Origin: CBDEFX01 sp965237635
GTDB taxonomy: Bacteria > Chloroflexota > Dehalococcoidia > Lucifugimonadales > CAUZJF01
DNA length: 64,000 bases
Direction: 5' to 3'
Assembly (NCBI GenBank): GCA_965237635.1
Contig: CBDEFX010000001.1
Coordinates: 1,736,001-1,800,000, forward strand
Under the pieces are notes generated by a model. It was not told the origin of the DNA. It searched no databases and saw only the letters and a program-made list of their open reading frames with translations. Position 1 is the stretch's first letter. The number at the start of each line of letters is the position of its first letter. The position numbers and the translations under genes are program-made. Shown one piece after another: positions 8,876 to 16,692 of the stretch.

Positions 8876-10639
8876 TCAGCCCCACTCGCATCCAAATCGA
8901 TTGCCCAGGAGAACCGCACCTTTTTCTGTTGATTGGAAGACAGAGAACTCCGTCTCGAACCAGACCAGGGTCGGGAAATCAATCAGGTCCAGCCCGGTCT
9001 GCACCAGCCTGGGGTGGCAGATCACCACGTCCACACCCTCCTTGACCCGCTGCTCCATCCACGCCTCCCTCCGGTCGGGAGGCACGGTATCGGCCTTCAG
9101 CACCGAGGTCCTGAATCCGTGGCGGGTGAGGATGTCCTTGATCCTGCCCGTGATGTCCCGCGTCCCGGTGTGGGTGACGTAGACCAGCACCCTCCGGCCC
9201 TCAAGCCTCTCCGCCGCCACCAGATCCAGCAGGGCCTTCTCCTTTGGATAGAGCTTCTCCTCGGACAGGGGCGGCACCGCCACCAGCACGTCGTCAGTGT
9301 CCGGGTCGAAGACCGTCTCCCCCCTCGTGCACCCGTCCGGGTAGGCCAGTAGGGCCTGGAGGTAGACGGCCAGGAGCTTCTTCGAGCCACGCACCAGGGC
9401 GGCGGTGAGCTCCTCCCGCAGCTTGTCGTAGAGGGTGCCGTAGGCTCCCCGCTGGCTGTAGCCCAGAGAGTCGGGCTCTGAGTCCATTCCACTGAGCATC
9501 ACCTGCTCCTCGTAGGAGGGCAGCCCCGCGGCCACGTCGGACAGTCTCAGGAAGATGCTGTTGCCGATGAGGTGGAACAATGCAGCCGGAGCCAGCCCAG
9601 GCCGTTCTCGCACCACCTTGCGGTAGCGCCTGCGTCGGCTGAACCGTCCGTTCTCCATCGACTCGTCGCTGTCCTTGCCGATGGTGTGTTCCTCGAAGCC
9701 GTACCGTTGTATCCACCTCCCTTCCTCGGAGCGCCCGAACTCGGTCCTGATGGTCGGGCTGAACCTATAGAGGAGGTGGAAGAGTGTGCTCGAATACCCT
9801 CCAGTTAAGGTCCCGGTCAGGGTGAGGGACTTGCCGCAGGAGTCGGCGAGAATGCCCGCCGCGATGCCCTGGGCGGAGCCTCTTCCTTTGTATTCGTGAA
9901 TCTCATCTCCAATAAGGAGCTCGAAGAACCCCTTCATCCGCTTCTTGATGTAGTCGGCGAGTGGGTATCGTTTCGGCCCCTTGGGGTCGGCCTGCCAGAG
10001 GGCGGAGCCGCACCCGGAGCATGAGCGCTTCTTTCGGCCCAGCTCCTCTTCAGTGAGGGGCAGCCCGTCCTTGTCCACGATCTGGGCGGCGCAGATGGGG
10101 CAGCAGGGGACCCGGAAGGGCTCCCCCGTCTCCTCGTCCCGGATGAGCCCGCCCCTGGATGTGGCCCACCGCTCGATGTATGCCGCCTGCCAGCGGTAGG
10201 AGAGCTTCGCCCGTTCCTTGGACATGATGGCGAAGAGGGGGCCTGGGCCGGTGGAGAGGCGCAGGCGCTCCAGGTCGGTGATGAAGGTGACGATGACGGC
10301 CCGTACGTTGGGGATGGTCTCCTCCACCTCCCGCTTCCACTTCCGGGTCAGGTGCGGCGGCACTAGTACGAGCACCCGCTTGAAGCCCGCCATGTGCGCG
10401 GCGCTGGCGGCGATGAAGGTCTTGCCGGTGCCCATTTCCCCCACGACGTTGGTGCCCTGGTGGGCTTTCAGGGAGAGGGTCACGCCCCGTATGGCGTCGG
10501 CCTGGGCTCCCAGGGGGGAGCGGAGCAGTTGGGGCAGGCCGTGGCCGTTCTGGGAGGGCCGGTAGAGGGGTGGGTAGGACTCCACCACCCGCTGGGCGAT
10601 GGCGTCCTTGTAGGTGTCGATGAACTGGGCGAGGTCCAT
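8876..10639 (-). CDS. SF2 DEAD/DEAH helicase with zinc-ribbon insert, C-terminally truncated
   Basis: 587 residues. Walker A GEMGTGKT is at 67-74, the segment VLVLVPPHLTRKWKREV is motif Ia-like, and Walker B DEIH is at 245-248. An insert with Cys179/180/183 and Cys207/210 looks like a zinc ribbon. The second RecA domain is present (VLVYVTHTGTRDI, then VVICHPRLVQTGLDL), but the protein ends soon after FETEFSV. Motif VI, expected just after that in SNF2-like plasmid helicases, is missing. The last roughly 20 residues look like foreign sequence, so the gene was probably cut near 8935. Start ATG 10639 follows AAGGAAAG. It is the most distal gene of the leftward DNA-metabolism operon of copy A. 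Confidence 0.8.
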   Translation of the reverse strand: MDLAQFIDTYKDAIAQRVVESYPPLYRPSQNGHGLPQLLRSPLGAQADAIRGVTLSLKAHQGTNVVGEMGTGKTFIAASAAHMAGFKRVLVLVPPHLTRKWKREVEETIPNVRAVIVTFITDLERLRLSTGPGPLFAIMSKERAKLSYRWQAAYIERWATSRGGLIRDEETGEPFRVPCCPICAAQIVDKDGLPLTEEELGRKKRSCSGCGSALWQADPKGPKRYPLADYIKKRMKGFFELLIGDEIHEYKGRGSAQGIAAGILADSCGKSLTLTGTLTGGYSSTLFHLLYRFSPTIRTEFGRSEEGRWIQRYGFEEHTIGKDSDESMENGRFSRRRRYRKVVRERPGLAPAALFHLIGNSIFLRLSDVAAGLPSYEEQVMLSGMDSEPDSLGYSQRGAYGTLYDKLREELTAALVRGSKKLLAVYLQALLAYPDGCTRGETVFDPDTDDVLVAVPPLSEEKLYPKEKALLDLVAAERLEGRRVLVYVTHTGTRDITGRIKDILTRHGFRTSVLKADTVPPDRREAWMEQRVKEGVDVVICHPRLVQTGLDLIDFPTLVWFETEFSVFQSTEKGAVLLGNRFGCEWG

Positions 10640-10763
10640 TGGTTTTCTCTTTCCTTATATAGAGGTATCGCTTCTGGCTGCTTCGGTCCTGATAAAGGGC
10701 GATGCCCCGTGGTCCTGGAAAGAACCAGCGGGGCCTCGTGATGCGGCCCTGGGGTGGAGTCGT

Positions 10764-11801
10764 CTATGCAGCGATGTCGGTGATTACGCCGTCCCCGAGG
10801 TCCAGGGCTACGACGGTGGTGCGGAGCCTCTCCCTATAGGTCTCCTTGTCCGGGGTCTCCTCCACCAGCACCAGCTCCTTGGTGGTCTTGCCTTTGACCA
10901 GGATGCGCCGACCGTCCGCTTCGAGCTGGAGGTTGTCCAGGAACCCTGCGGCGATGAGCATCGCCATGTGGCCCTTTCGCAGGGGCATCAGGGGGCGGGT
11001 CCTCTGGTCCTTGCTGGGCCAGAGGGAGTCCGTTACTTCGGTGCTGACCCACAGGCCGGAGCGCCGGGCCTCCTGCGCCGCCGCCACGGGGTCGACGGTG
11101 CGGGTGGCGAACAGGACGGCGCCCGCGTCCGAGGTGGGGGCGGTGTAGATGGAGTAGCCGTGGGAGTACAGAGGCTCCGGCTCTCCCTCGGCCCAGGCCA
11201 GCACCTGTCTCTGCACCTCCTCGTCCAGGTGAGGCTCCGCCATCCGGTAGCCCATGACAACGACTTGATCGAAGGCTTCTCTTTCGGGATGTGGGAAGGC
11301 CCAGCACCGCAGCCTGTGGTAATAGGAAGACAGGTACTTGGCCGAGACCGCGAGGCGTTGACGGGGCACGATGAACACCAGCAGCCCGCCGTCGTTTAGG
11401 TAGCGGGTCGAGTGGGTCAGGAAGGCGTGCTCCGTCCGCTTGCTTTCCGGGTCATGGTCATAGGGAGGGTTGAGCAGGCAGATGCCGAACGCCTGGTTGC
11501 CCATGGAGGTCTGGAACAGGTCTGCGGCCAGGGTGCGGTGCAGCCGGGATGCGGCCTCCTCAGCCCGGTCGCTATGCAACTCCACCCCGTAGGTCTCAAT
11601 TGGAATGGTGTTGTCCTGGGTCAGCCGCTCTCCCAGCTGGGCCACCGCATCCCCCGCCCCGCAGCAGGGGTCGAGGATGCGGATCACCTCGCGGCCCTGG
11701 TAGTAGTAGCCCGCAGGCACCCGAATCAGCGTGACGATGAAGTCCACCACCCTCTCCGGCGTGGGGTAAAAGCCGCCTTTGCTTTGCGCTGCAAGTCTTA
11801 T
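10764..11801 (-). CDS. SAM-dependent methyltransferase, DUF6094-like
   Basis: A class I methyltransferase: motif I ILDPCCGAGDAV, then VELHSDRAEEA, and the catalytic NPPYDHD, suggesting an amino-methylating DNA or RNA enzyme. Family members usually begin with a segment like RIAAQAKGGFYPTP. Here the equivalent IRLAAQSKGGFYPTPERVV is coded in frame upstream of GTG 11750, and the first possible codon is ATA 11801, seven bases after AGGAG. I therefore place the start at this non-standard ATA; GTG 11750 would delete the conserved N-terminus. The ATA overlaps the TAA stop of the preceding zinc-ribbon gene. Its usual partner is the adjacent helicase. Confidence 0.75.
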   Translation of the reverse strand: MRLAAQSKGGFYPTPERVVDFIVTLIRVPAGYYYQGREVIRILDPCCGAGDAVAQLGERLTQDNTIPIETYGVELHSDRAEEAASRLHRTLAADLFQTSMGNQAFGICLLNPPYDHDPESKRTEHAFLTHSTRYLNDGGLLVFIVPRQRLAVSAKYLSSYYHRLRCWAFPHPEREAFDQVVVMGYRMAEPHLDEEVQRQVLAWAEGEPEPLYSHGYSIYTAPTSDAGAVLFATRTVDPVAAAQEARRSGLWVSTEVTDSLWPSKDQRTRPLMPLRKGHMAMLIAAGFLDNLQLEADGRRILVKGKTTKELVLVEETPDKETYRERLRTTVVALDLGDGVITDIAA

Positions 11802-12058
11802 TGGTTGTCTCCTCTCTCATGGTTGGTCGATGTTGGCCCGAACTTGCAGGGTTCGGGGGTGCAGAAGTAGCAGTCCCCCCTCGCCGTTGGGGGTGGGACG
11901 TATTCGTCGATGGACAGCGCCTGGAAGATGATGTGGCCGCCGCACTCGCCGCAGTGGTAGGTCTCCCCCATGTGAATCTCCGTCTCGAACACCTCTGTTT
12001 GGGCGAATCGCTCGTGACAGGTCGGGCACTCGAAGTAGATGGTCTGATCCTTTCTCAT
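11798..12058 (-). CDS. Small zinc-ribbon protein (86 residues)
   Basis: Starts at ATG 12058 (MRKDQTIYFECPTCHERF) with GGAG in the leader. Two CxxC pairs (CPTC and CGEC) form a probable zinc ribbon; a further CYFC lies near the C-terminus. Its TAA stop overlaps the proposed ATA start of the methyltransferase gene. The function is unknown. Small zinc ribbons in plasmid DNA-metabolism operons often act as nucleic-acid-binding accessories, but nothing here proves it. Confidence 0.7.
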   Translation of the reverse strand: MRKDQTIYFECPTCHERFAQTEVFETEIHMGETYHCGECGGHIIFQALSIDEYVPPPTARGDCYFCTPEPCKFGPTSTNHERGDNQ

Positions 12059-12087
12059 GGTGTTTCTCCTTTCAATCGACCGCTCAA

Positions 12088-12489
12088 TCAGGCGGCCCTG
12101 GTCATGGTGTCTTGCGTGATGCCGACCACCTCTCCGACGGCGCGGCTCCTTTGAAAACAGAGCACTTGAGCCGTCTGAGCGGCCTCGGCGCATGCCACAC
12201 AGAAGGCGGTGACGATCTCGGCGTGGCGGGCCACCGTCATGCGCCGGACGAGGATGGAGCCGCTTCCCGGTGTGTTGTGGCGGTAGAGCGTCACCCTGGG
12301 GTCCCTCATCTCCTCCTCAGTGGCTGGCCGGTAGAAGTTGGGCTGGCCGGCAGTACAGAGGTGCCTCTCGTTGGTGTGGGGACAGTAGGGGCAGGTCACC
12401 CCGCCAGGGGAGAAGCGTTGCCAGGCTTTGAAGTTGCGCTCCTGCCTGCGTCTGTTGGCCCTCTTGGCTGTGACCAGAGTTCTATCCAT
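12088..12489 (-). CDS. Unknown 133-residue protein with Cys pairs
   Basis: ATG 12489 overlaps the end of the upstream gene by eight bases. It has one CPYC pair near residue 33 and a second Cys pair (CVAC) near residue 97, which could bind zinc. It is basic at the N-terminus (AKRANRRRQERNFKAWQRF). No family recognised. The position inside the leftward operon and the coupling to its neighbour support a real gene. Confidence 0.65.
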   Translation of the reverse strand: MDRTLVTAKRANRRRQERNFKAWQRFSPGGVTCPYCPHTNERHLCTAGQPNFYRPATEEEMRDPRVTLYRHNTPGSGSILVRRMTVARHAEIVTAFCVACAEAAQTAQVLCFQRSRAVGEVVGITQDTMTRAA

Positions 12490-13120
12490 CCTCTCCTCCC
12501 TTCTCCTCCTCCAGTAGGGTCAACAGCCCGGAGGCGACCGCCTGGGAGAGGTCCTCCTTGAGGGACTCTGCGTTGGGGTTGCAGCGGTAGGCGACCAGCC
12601 CCGACGACTGGAGCTGGGTGACCTCCTCCTTCTCCAGGCCCCGCCGCCACAGCCACTCCGCCCAGGAGGGATGCAGGGGAAGCGGGCTTCGCTTGTCCAA
12701 GAAGCGGTAGTGAAGCCTGGGGGCCTCGTCTTCCGTCTGAGCCAGGAGGAGGAAGGTGTCGTGCTCGAAAGCGTACTGCGCCATCTTCGTGAACACCAGC
12801 GCGTGCCATCCTCCTGACACGGGCAGCTTGGCGATCCTGGTCGTCCAGGTGCCTATGGTGGCATAAGGGATCGAGCATCGTTCGTAGCCGCCACTAAGCG
12901 CCATCCCATCGGCCCCCTTGATAAGGTGGGCGGCGTCGGGCGGCTGCTTGAGCAGCGAGGCCCAGATAGCCTTCAGCGCCGTCTGGGAGCCCACCATCGA
13001 GACGAACCAGAGGCCGTTGGAGTGGGGGTCGCGGGCGAAGGCGTCGGCGGTTGCCGAAAACCCTCCCGCCGAGATCGTGTACAGGTCTTCGGGGTCCAGG
13101 GTGTATTCGGTTGCAAGCAT
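12482..13120 (-). CDS. Unknown 212-residue protein of the copy A operon
   Basis: Starts at ATG 13120 with AAGGAG just upstream. It is soluble with no known motif; the N-terminal part (FVSMVGSQTALKAIWASLL) suggests an alpha/beta fold. It is unique to copy A within the window, because copy B is interrupted before the equivalent position. It lies between radC and a small Cys-rich gene, so it is probably an accessory gene of the element. Confidence 0.65.
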   Translation of the reverse strand: MLATEYTLDPEDLYTISAGGFSATADAFARDPHSNGLWFVSMVGSQTALKAIWASLLKQPPDAAHLIKGADGMALSGGYERCSIPYATIGTWTTRIAKLPVSGGWHALVFTKMAQYAFEHDTFLLLAQTEDEAPRLHYRFLDKRSPLPLHPSWAEWLWRRGLEKEEVTQLQSSGLVAYRCNPNAESLKEDLSQAVASGLLTLLEEEKGGEDG

Positions 13121-13189
13121 GGGTGTCTCCTTTTCGGTTGGTCTGGGTGTCTGGCAGAGGAGGTTCCTCCGTGCGTCCGGTAGTAGCAG

Positions 13190-13699
13190 TCAGGGTCGGG
13201 AGTCGGTGATGAGGCCGCGCTCCTTGAGGCTGACCGCCTTGTCCCCGCCGATGACCACGTGGTCCAGCAGGGCGATCTCCAGGAGCTTGCCCGCCTCGAT
13301 CAGCTTCTTGGTCAGGGCCACGTTAGCCGGGCTCGGTTCGGGGTCGTTCGAGGGATGGTTGTGGATCACGATGATCTTGGGCACCGCCTCCATGACAGCG
13401 GGCCGGAACACCTCTGCCGGTCTGACGGTGATGGAGCTCACGTCCCCCTGGTAGATCACCCGCTGGCCCACGATCCGGGTCTTTGTGTCCAGCAGGAGGA
13501 CCCGGAACTGCTCCTAGGCGAGGTGGGCCATCTCCGGGGCTAGCAGCAGCCGCACCGCCTCGGGCGAATAGACCGCCGGAGGGTCGGCGGGGCGCGGGGG
13601 ATGGGTCTCCACCCCGTAGCGCACGGCCAGCTCCCCCAGAATGCTGACGTTGCGCCGGAGGGTCTCCAGTAGTGTGTCGGTGTAGCGTTCCGTGGTCAT
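13190..13699 (-). pseudogene. radC: RadC/JAB-domain protein interrupted by an in-frame amber codon
   Basis: From ATG 13699 the frame reads 61 residues to TAG at 13514-13516. It then continues without any shift (EQFRVLLLDTKTRIV) through the metal-binding JAB motif HNHPSNDPEPS and the RadC signature ALLDHVVIGG to a stop at 13190. A glutamine codon (CAG) at the TAG position would restore the family consensus before EQFRVLL. RadC-like proteins with a JAB metalloprotease fold are common on plasmids and integrative elements; their role is poorly defined. It is probably inactivated by a single C-to-T change. TAG is the normal stop of neighbouring genes, so recoding is unlikely. Confidence 0.85.
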
Positions 13700-13737
13700 A
13701 GGGACCTCCCGTAGGTGTGAATAGTCTGAAACGAAAA

Positions 13738-13796
13738 GCGGGGCCGCCCCCGAAAGATGGGAATGGCCCCGTGGAGCGCCCGCGTTAGTGGGCGGC
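13738..13796 (-). repeat. Intercistronic hairpin element, copy A1
   Basis: Two GC-rich hairpins downstream of ssb and upstream of radC: GGGGCCATTCCC paired with a GGGCGGCCCC arm, and a GCCCGC/GTGGGC arm pair. It belongs to the family found between replication genes of both copies. Confidence 0.6.
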
Positions 13797-13813
13797 GGCT
13801 ATGCGGTTCGCGG

Positions 13814-14209
13814 CTAGAAGGGTGACTTGGCCTTCACCGGCTCCTCGACCTCGGCGTCATCCGTCTCTCTCGTGGAACTGTTCCCGTTGCGGGAGTCGAG
13901 GAATACCACCTCGGAGGCGTGAATCTCGGTGCGGTGCCTGCGCTGGCCGTCCTCGGTTTCATACGAGTTCTCCACCAGCTTGCCTGCGACGTACAGCCGG
14001 TCCCCTTTGGCGACATACTGGTTCACCGCTTCGGCCAGGCCGGACCAGCAGGTGATGCTGTGCCAGTCCGTGCTCGTCTCTCCGTTCTGGCGGTGTCGGT
14101 CGGTGGCCAGCCGTAGCTGGGTGATGGCGGTGCCGCTCTGGGTGTATTTCATCTCCGGCTCTACCCCGACCCTGCCGAGTAGCTCTACCTTGTTGATTGT
14201 GCGTGCCAT
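13814..14209 (-). CDS. ssb: Single-stranded DNA-binding protein
   Basis: 131 residues starting at ATG 14209 with AAGGAG ahead. OB-fold signatures are clear: NKVELLGRVGVEPEMKY, ITQLRLATDR, DWHSITCW, and YVAKGDRLYVAGKL. SSB coats single strands during plasmid replication or transfer. The C-terminal tail ends KAKSPF rather than the usual acidic DDDIPF, although it keeps the final Pro-Phe. The orthologue in copy B is interrupted by a group II intron at the codon after PEMQ. It sits in the leftward operon between the conserved 120-residue gene and radC. Confidence 0.92.
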   Translation of the reverse strand: MARTINKVELLGRVGVEPEMKYTQSGTAITQLRLATDRHRQNGETSTDWHSITCWSGLAEAVNQYVAKGDRLYVAGKLVENSYETEDGQRRHRTEIHASEVVFLDSRNGNSSTRETDDAEVEEPVKAKSPF

Positions 14210-14235
14210 TTTAGTTCTCCTTTGTGTGTGTAGTA

Positions 14236-14326
14236 GTGCGGCGATGCCGCACTCGAATGGAAATGCAGCGCCGCTCCCTCGGAGGGGAACGGCCTTGTCC
14301 ATGCGCTCCCGTTGCGGAGCGTCTAG
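14236..14326 (-). repeat. Intercistronic hairpin element, copy A2
   Basis: Contains the TAG stop of the upstream gene followed by ACGCTCCGCAACGGGAGCG, a GGCCGTTCCCCTC arm pairing with GAGGGAGCGGC, and a third perfect hairpin GTGCGGCATCGCCGCAC. It lies just before the ssb ribosome binding site. Confidence 0.65.
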
Positions 14327-14685
14327 CTGTGCTCTGAGTCTTCGGGCTCGTGAGTGTCCGGCTCCGCTTCAGCGAACAGCCTGTCGGGGTCCAGGGGCGC
14401 TACCGCGCTTCTCAGCCATCTCAGCGCGTCCCTTCTGACGCTGCCGTGCATCTCAGGGTCGTCCAACGCTTTGACGTAGCTGAGCGCGGCGTTCACCACG
14501 TTTGCGTGAGCGCCGTTGTTGCAGAACACCCTCTGGGATGCGCCCGCCATCATCTCCATGCTCGTGAGGCGCTCCACGCGGTTGGCGAGCCGGGTCTGGA
14601 CCGAGGCAAGCTCGTTTGCGAGCCTTGCGATCTCCCGTGTCGCGGGCGGCATCTGCCGCAGGGTCTTGGCCGCGAATCTGCTCAT
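14323..14685 (-). CDS. Conserved 120-residue protein of the element (paralogue at 60306)
   Basis: Begins MSRFAAKTLRQMPPATRE and is closely related over its full length to the protein at 60306-60665, sharing LANELASVQTRLANR and the region around RVFCNN(G/A)AHA. It is mostly helical, with an acidic C-terminal tail. No known family. Conservation in both copies, next to ssb each time, argues for a real role in the element's DNA metabolism, perhaps as a nucleoprotein accessory. Confidence 0.75.
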   Translation of the reverse strand: MSRFAAKTLRQMPPATREIARLANELASVQTRLANRVERLTSMEMMAGASQRVFCNNGAHANVVNAALSYVKALDDPEMHGSVRRDALRWLRSAVAPLDPDRLFAEAEPDTHEPEDSEHS

Positions 14686-14725
14686 GGGTCCTCCCTTCTC
14701 CTGTAGTGACAGGGTTGCTGATAAA

Positions 14726-14786
14726 GCGGGGCCACTCCCTCTAGTGGAGAGCAGCCCCGTCCGGCGCTCTGAGCCGGAGCGTCTAG
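14726..14786 (-). repeat. Intercistronic hairpin element, copy A3
   Basis: On the minus strand it reads TAGACGCTCCGG, a loop, CCGGACGGGG, then CTGCTCTCCACTAG followed by AGGGAGTGGCCCCGC. The TAG is the stop codon of the nuclease gene. Structure and sequence match the element after the copy B nuclease (59773-59833). Confidence 0.7.
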
Positions 14787-15841
14787 CTCACCCGCACGTA
14801 CTGGGAGACGGCCTCCGTCACGATGTCGGCGCGGGTGTCCGGGTCCAGCAGCGCGTTCAGCTTGCGGTAGTCGACCGAGAAGCGGCGGGTCTGCACCAGG
14901 CTTACCGCCCGGCCCTCGACGCTTGCCTTGGTCGTCCCCCGCTGGCGCATCCACACTTTCAGGATGTCCAGCGCCTGCCGCTTGGCCTGTTCCGGCTCTT
15001 TCAGGGCCTCCCGGGCAGCCTGGTAGGCCAGCACCGCAGCCCGAACTTCCTCGATGCTCACCTCCCTTTCTTCGTTCTCAGACCCCTCGTCCGTGTCTTC
15101 TCCTTCCTCGGCTTCTCCCGGTCGACAGGCGGCGAGGAAGGGACACGACCGGCACCGCCAGCTACCAGCGCGGAAGTCCCGCACCGGCAACCCGTCGGGG
15201 TTCTGCCCGTGGGCGGCGTAGTGGTCGGCCAGCTCGCCGAGCCGGAATGTAACGGCCTCTATCGCGCCCTTCACCCGCTCGGCGGGGATCGTCTCGGTAT
15301 CCCAAACTCGGCTCCCGGTATCCATCGTGGCGATCACCACGTCGCGGGCTTCCCCATAGCTCCCGTAGGAGTAGAGGGCGGCCTGGGCCACCGACTCGGG
15401 GTGACTCCGTTCTGCGCCAAGGGTTTGCCAACGCTTGTAGGCGTCTGGCCCCCTGGTCTTCACCTCGACGATCACCTCGTCGCCTCCGAAGAAGGGCAGG
15501 ACGGCGGTGGCATCGGGATGTCCGGTAACGCGCAGGTTGGGGGCGATGAGGACCGTCACCTCCCTGGGGTTGTTGGGGTCCACCGGGATCACGTCCCAGC
15601 TCGCCCGCTCCATCGCCCGGAGCACCACCTGCTCAAGGGCCTGCCCCACCTCCATGACGGTCAGGGATTCGTCGGTCGGTGGGTTTGTGGGCTGCCATTC
15701 GGTGGCGGCGTACCACAGGGCTCTGCGGCAGCCGCTTGCGGCGGATGCCCGCACCACCAGCGCCCCGTCGCCGTCGAAGTAGGCCGACGGACGCGAGTAG
15801 ACGTCCGCCCGGTCTCCGGTTGGGTCTTCGTTCTGGCTCAT
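14783..15841 (-). CDS. PD-(D/E)XK nuclease with C-terminal Cys cluster (Cas4/AddB-like)
   Basis: 352 residues from ATG 15841. The nuclease core is visible as GHPD (107-110) and the following EVKTR (126-130), with an upstream ALWYAATEWQPTNPP segment. CRSCPFLAAC near residues 235-244 resembles the iron-sulfur cluster ligands of Cas4/AddB-like exonucleases. It probably resects DNA ends and feeds the Rad52-like annealing protein encoded upstream. The copy B paralogue is at 58667-59776; that version has an insert between the GHPD and EVK motifs. Its stop codon lies inside a conserved intercistronic hairpin. Confidence 0.8.
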   Translation of the reverse strand: MSQNEDPTGDRADVYSRPSAYFDGDGALVVRASAASGCRRALWYAATEWQPTNPPTDESLTVMEVGQALEQVVLRAMERASWDVIPVDPNNPREVTVLIAPNLRVTGHPDATAVLPFFGGDEVIVEVKTRGPDAYKRWQTLGAERSHPESVAQAALYSYGSYGEARDVVIATMDTGSRVWDTETIPAERVKGAIEAVTFRLGELADHYAAHGQNPDGLPVRDFRAGSWRCRSCPFLAACRPGEAEEGEDTDEGSENEEREVSIEEVRAAVLAYQAAREALKEPEQAKRQALDILKVWMRQRGTTKASVEGRAVSLVQTRRFSVDYRKLNALLDPDTRADIVTEAVSQYVRVS

Positions 15842-15875
15842 GGGTTGTTCTCCTTTGTTGTGTCTGGGAAATGAA

Positions 15876-15910
15876 GAGCAGGGCCGCCTCCTTGGAGACA
15901 GGCCCCGCTC
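15876..15910 (-). repeat. Intercistronic hairpin element, copy A4
   Basis: GAGCGGGGCCTGTCTCC pairs with GGAGGCGGCCCTGCTC between the TSCPD gene and the nuclease gene. The copy B equivalent is at 58605-58636. Confidence 0.6.
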
Positions 15911-15939
15911 GGTTGGGCAACTATCGATGTCTGCGCCGC

Positions 15940-16352
15940 TCATGCGGCGGCCTTGGCCTCGGATTCCTCTATCCCCTCTTTCGCCCTCTCTTCTCGCTCC
16001 TTCAGATGGAGCTTGAGGATCTGGGCGATGCCATCTGCGAGGCCCAGCACCCACACGCTCGACCCATCGCCTATTTGATTGGCGAAGGGCTGCATCTCGC
16101 TAACCCCCTGCATCTGGTCGATGATCTCGTCCAAGGGAGTACCGCGCCGCAAGTGCAGCGAGACGAGGCGGCAGACCGCCTCGGTTACCCCTGAGGTAAA
16201 ACTGCCTGCCTTCCCGATAGAGCCAAAGACCTCGAAGGGCTCGCCGTCCTCGTCCAGGGAAACCGTGACGTACAGGTTGCCATGCTCGGTATGGAGCTTG
16301 GTCGTACTGCTGGGAAGGGTCCTGGGCCTGGCCCACCCCCTTGTCCGGTAGG
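15940..16352 (-). CDS. TSCPD-domain protein (RNR C-terminal-like), no standard start codon
   Basis: Encodes RPRTLPSSTTKL, then GNLYVTVSLDEDGEPFEVFG, then GKAGSFTSGVTEAVCRLVSL. This matches the TSCPD region found at the end of B12-dependent ribonucleotide reductases and in small stand-alone proteins. The copy B paralogue (58160) starts with ATG before VRPRSLP. Here no ATG, GTG or TTG occurs in frame before the conserved block, while the preceding ORF overlaps in another frame. Either a one-base change at the GGGGG run near 16340 separated a start or fused it to the upstream ORF, or translation uses a shift. The end KAAA* is shared with the ancestral copy B stop. Confidence 0.7.
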
Positions 16353-16595
16353 AGAGGAAGGCTCCTGGGACTCCTGGTCGTCGGGATAGCGGCAGAGCAC
16401 GTATCTGACCAGCCCGTCCAGGTTCTCCCCGTTGTGCCGCTCGGCGGCCTCCCAAAGCTGGACCTCCTCCTCGACCTTTCCTACCTCCACGACCAGCGCC
16501 TCCACCCGGGCGAGGGCCAGCTCCAGATCGTTGCTCAGGATGGCGAGCCGCCCCTTGAGGGGAGGCATCTCCCGTATCGTTCCTTCGTCGTACAT
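16185..16595 (-). CDS. Unknown ORF preceding the TSCPD gene
   Basis: Starts at ATG 16595 with a perfect AGGAGG Shine-Dalgarno. The first 75 or so residues are helical (LEALARVEALVVEVGKVEEEV-like coiled coil) and credible. After about residue 85 it becomes Gly/Pro-rich and overlaps the TSCPD gene in another frame, so the true protein probably ended near 16340 before an indel. No family recognised. In copy B the equivalent slot holds a different gene (57843-58163). Confidence 0.5.
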   Translation of the reverse strand: MYDEGTIREMPPLKGRLAILSNDLELALARVEALVVEVGKVEEEVQLWEAAERHNGENLDGLVRYVLCRYPDDQESQEPSSPTGQGGGPGPGPFPAVRPSSIPSMATCTSRFPWTRTASPSRSLALSGRQAVLPQG

Positions 16596-16630
16596 GTTCT
16601 CGATCCTCCTTGCTCAGGGCCGCGAAATAA

Positions 16631-16668
16631 GAGCGGGGCTGCCCCCCCTGGAGACAGCCCCGCTGCCT
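16631..16668 (-). repeat. Intercistronic hairpin element, copy A5
   Basis: GCGGGGCTGTCTCC pairs with GGGGCAGCCCCGC, located between the Rad52-like pseudogene and ATG 16595. Confidence 0.6.
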
Positions 16669-16692
16669 GTAATCGGGCCGTGTCGCCCGGCG

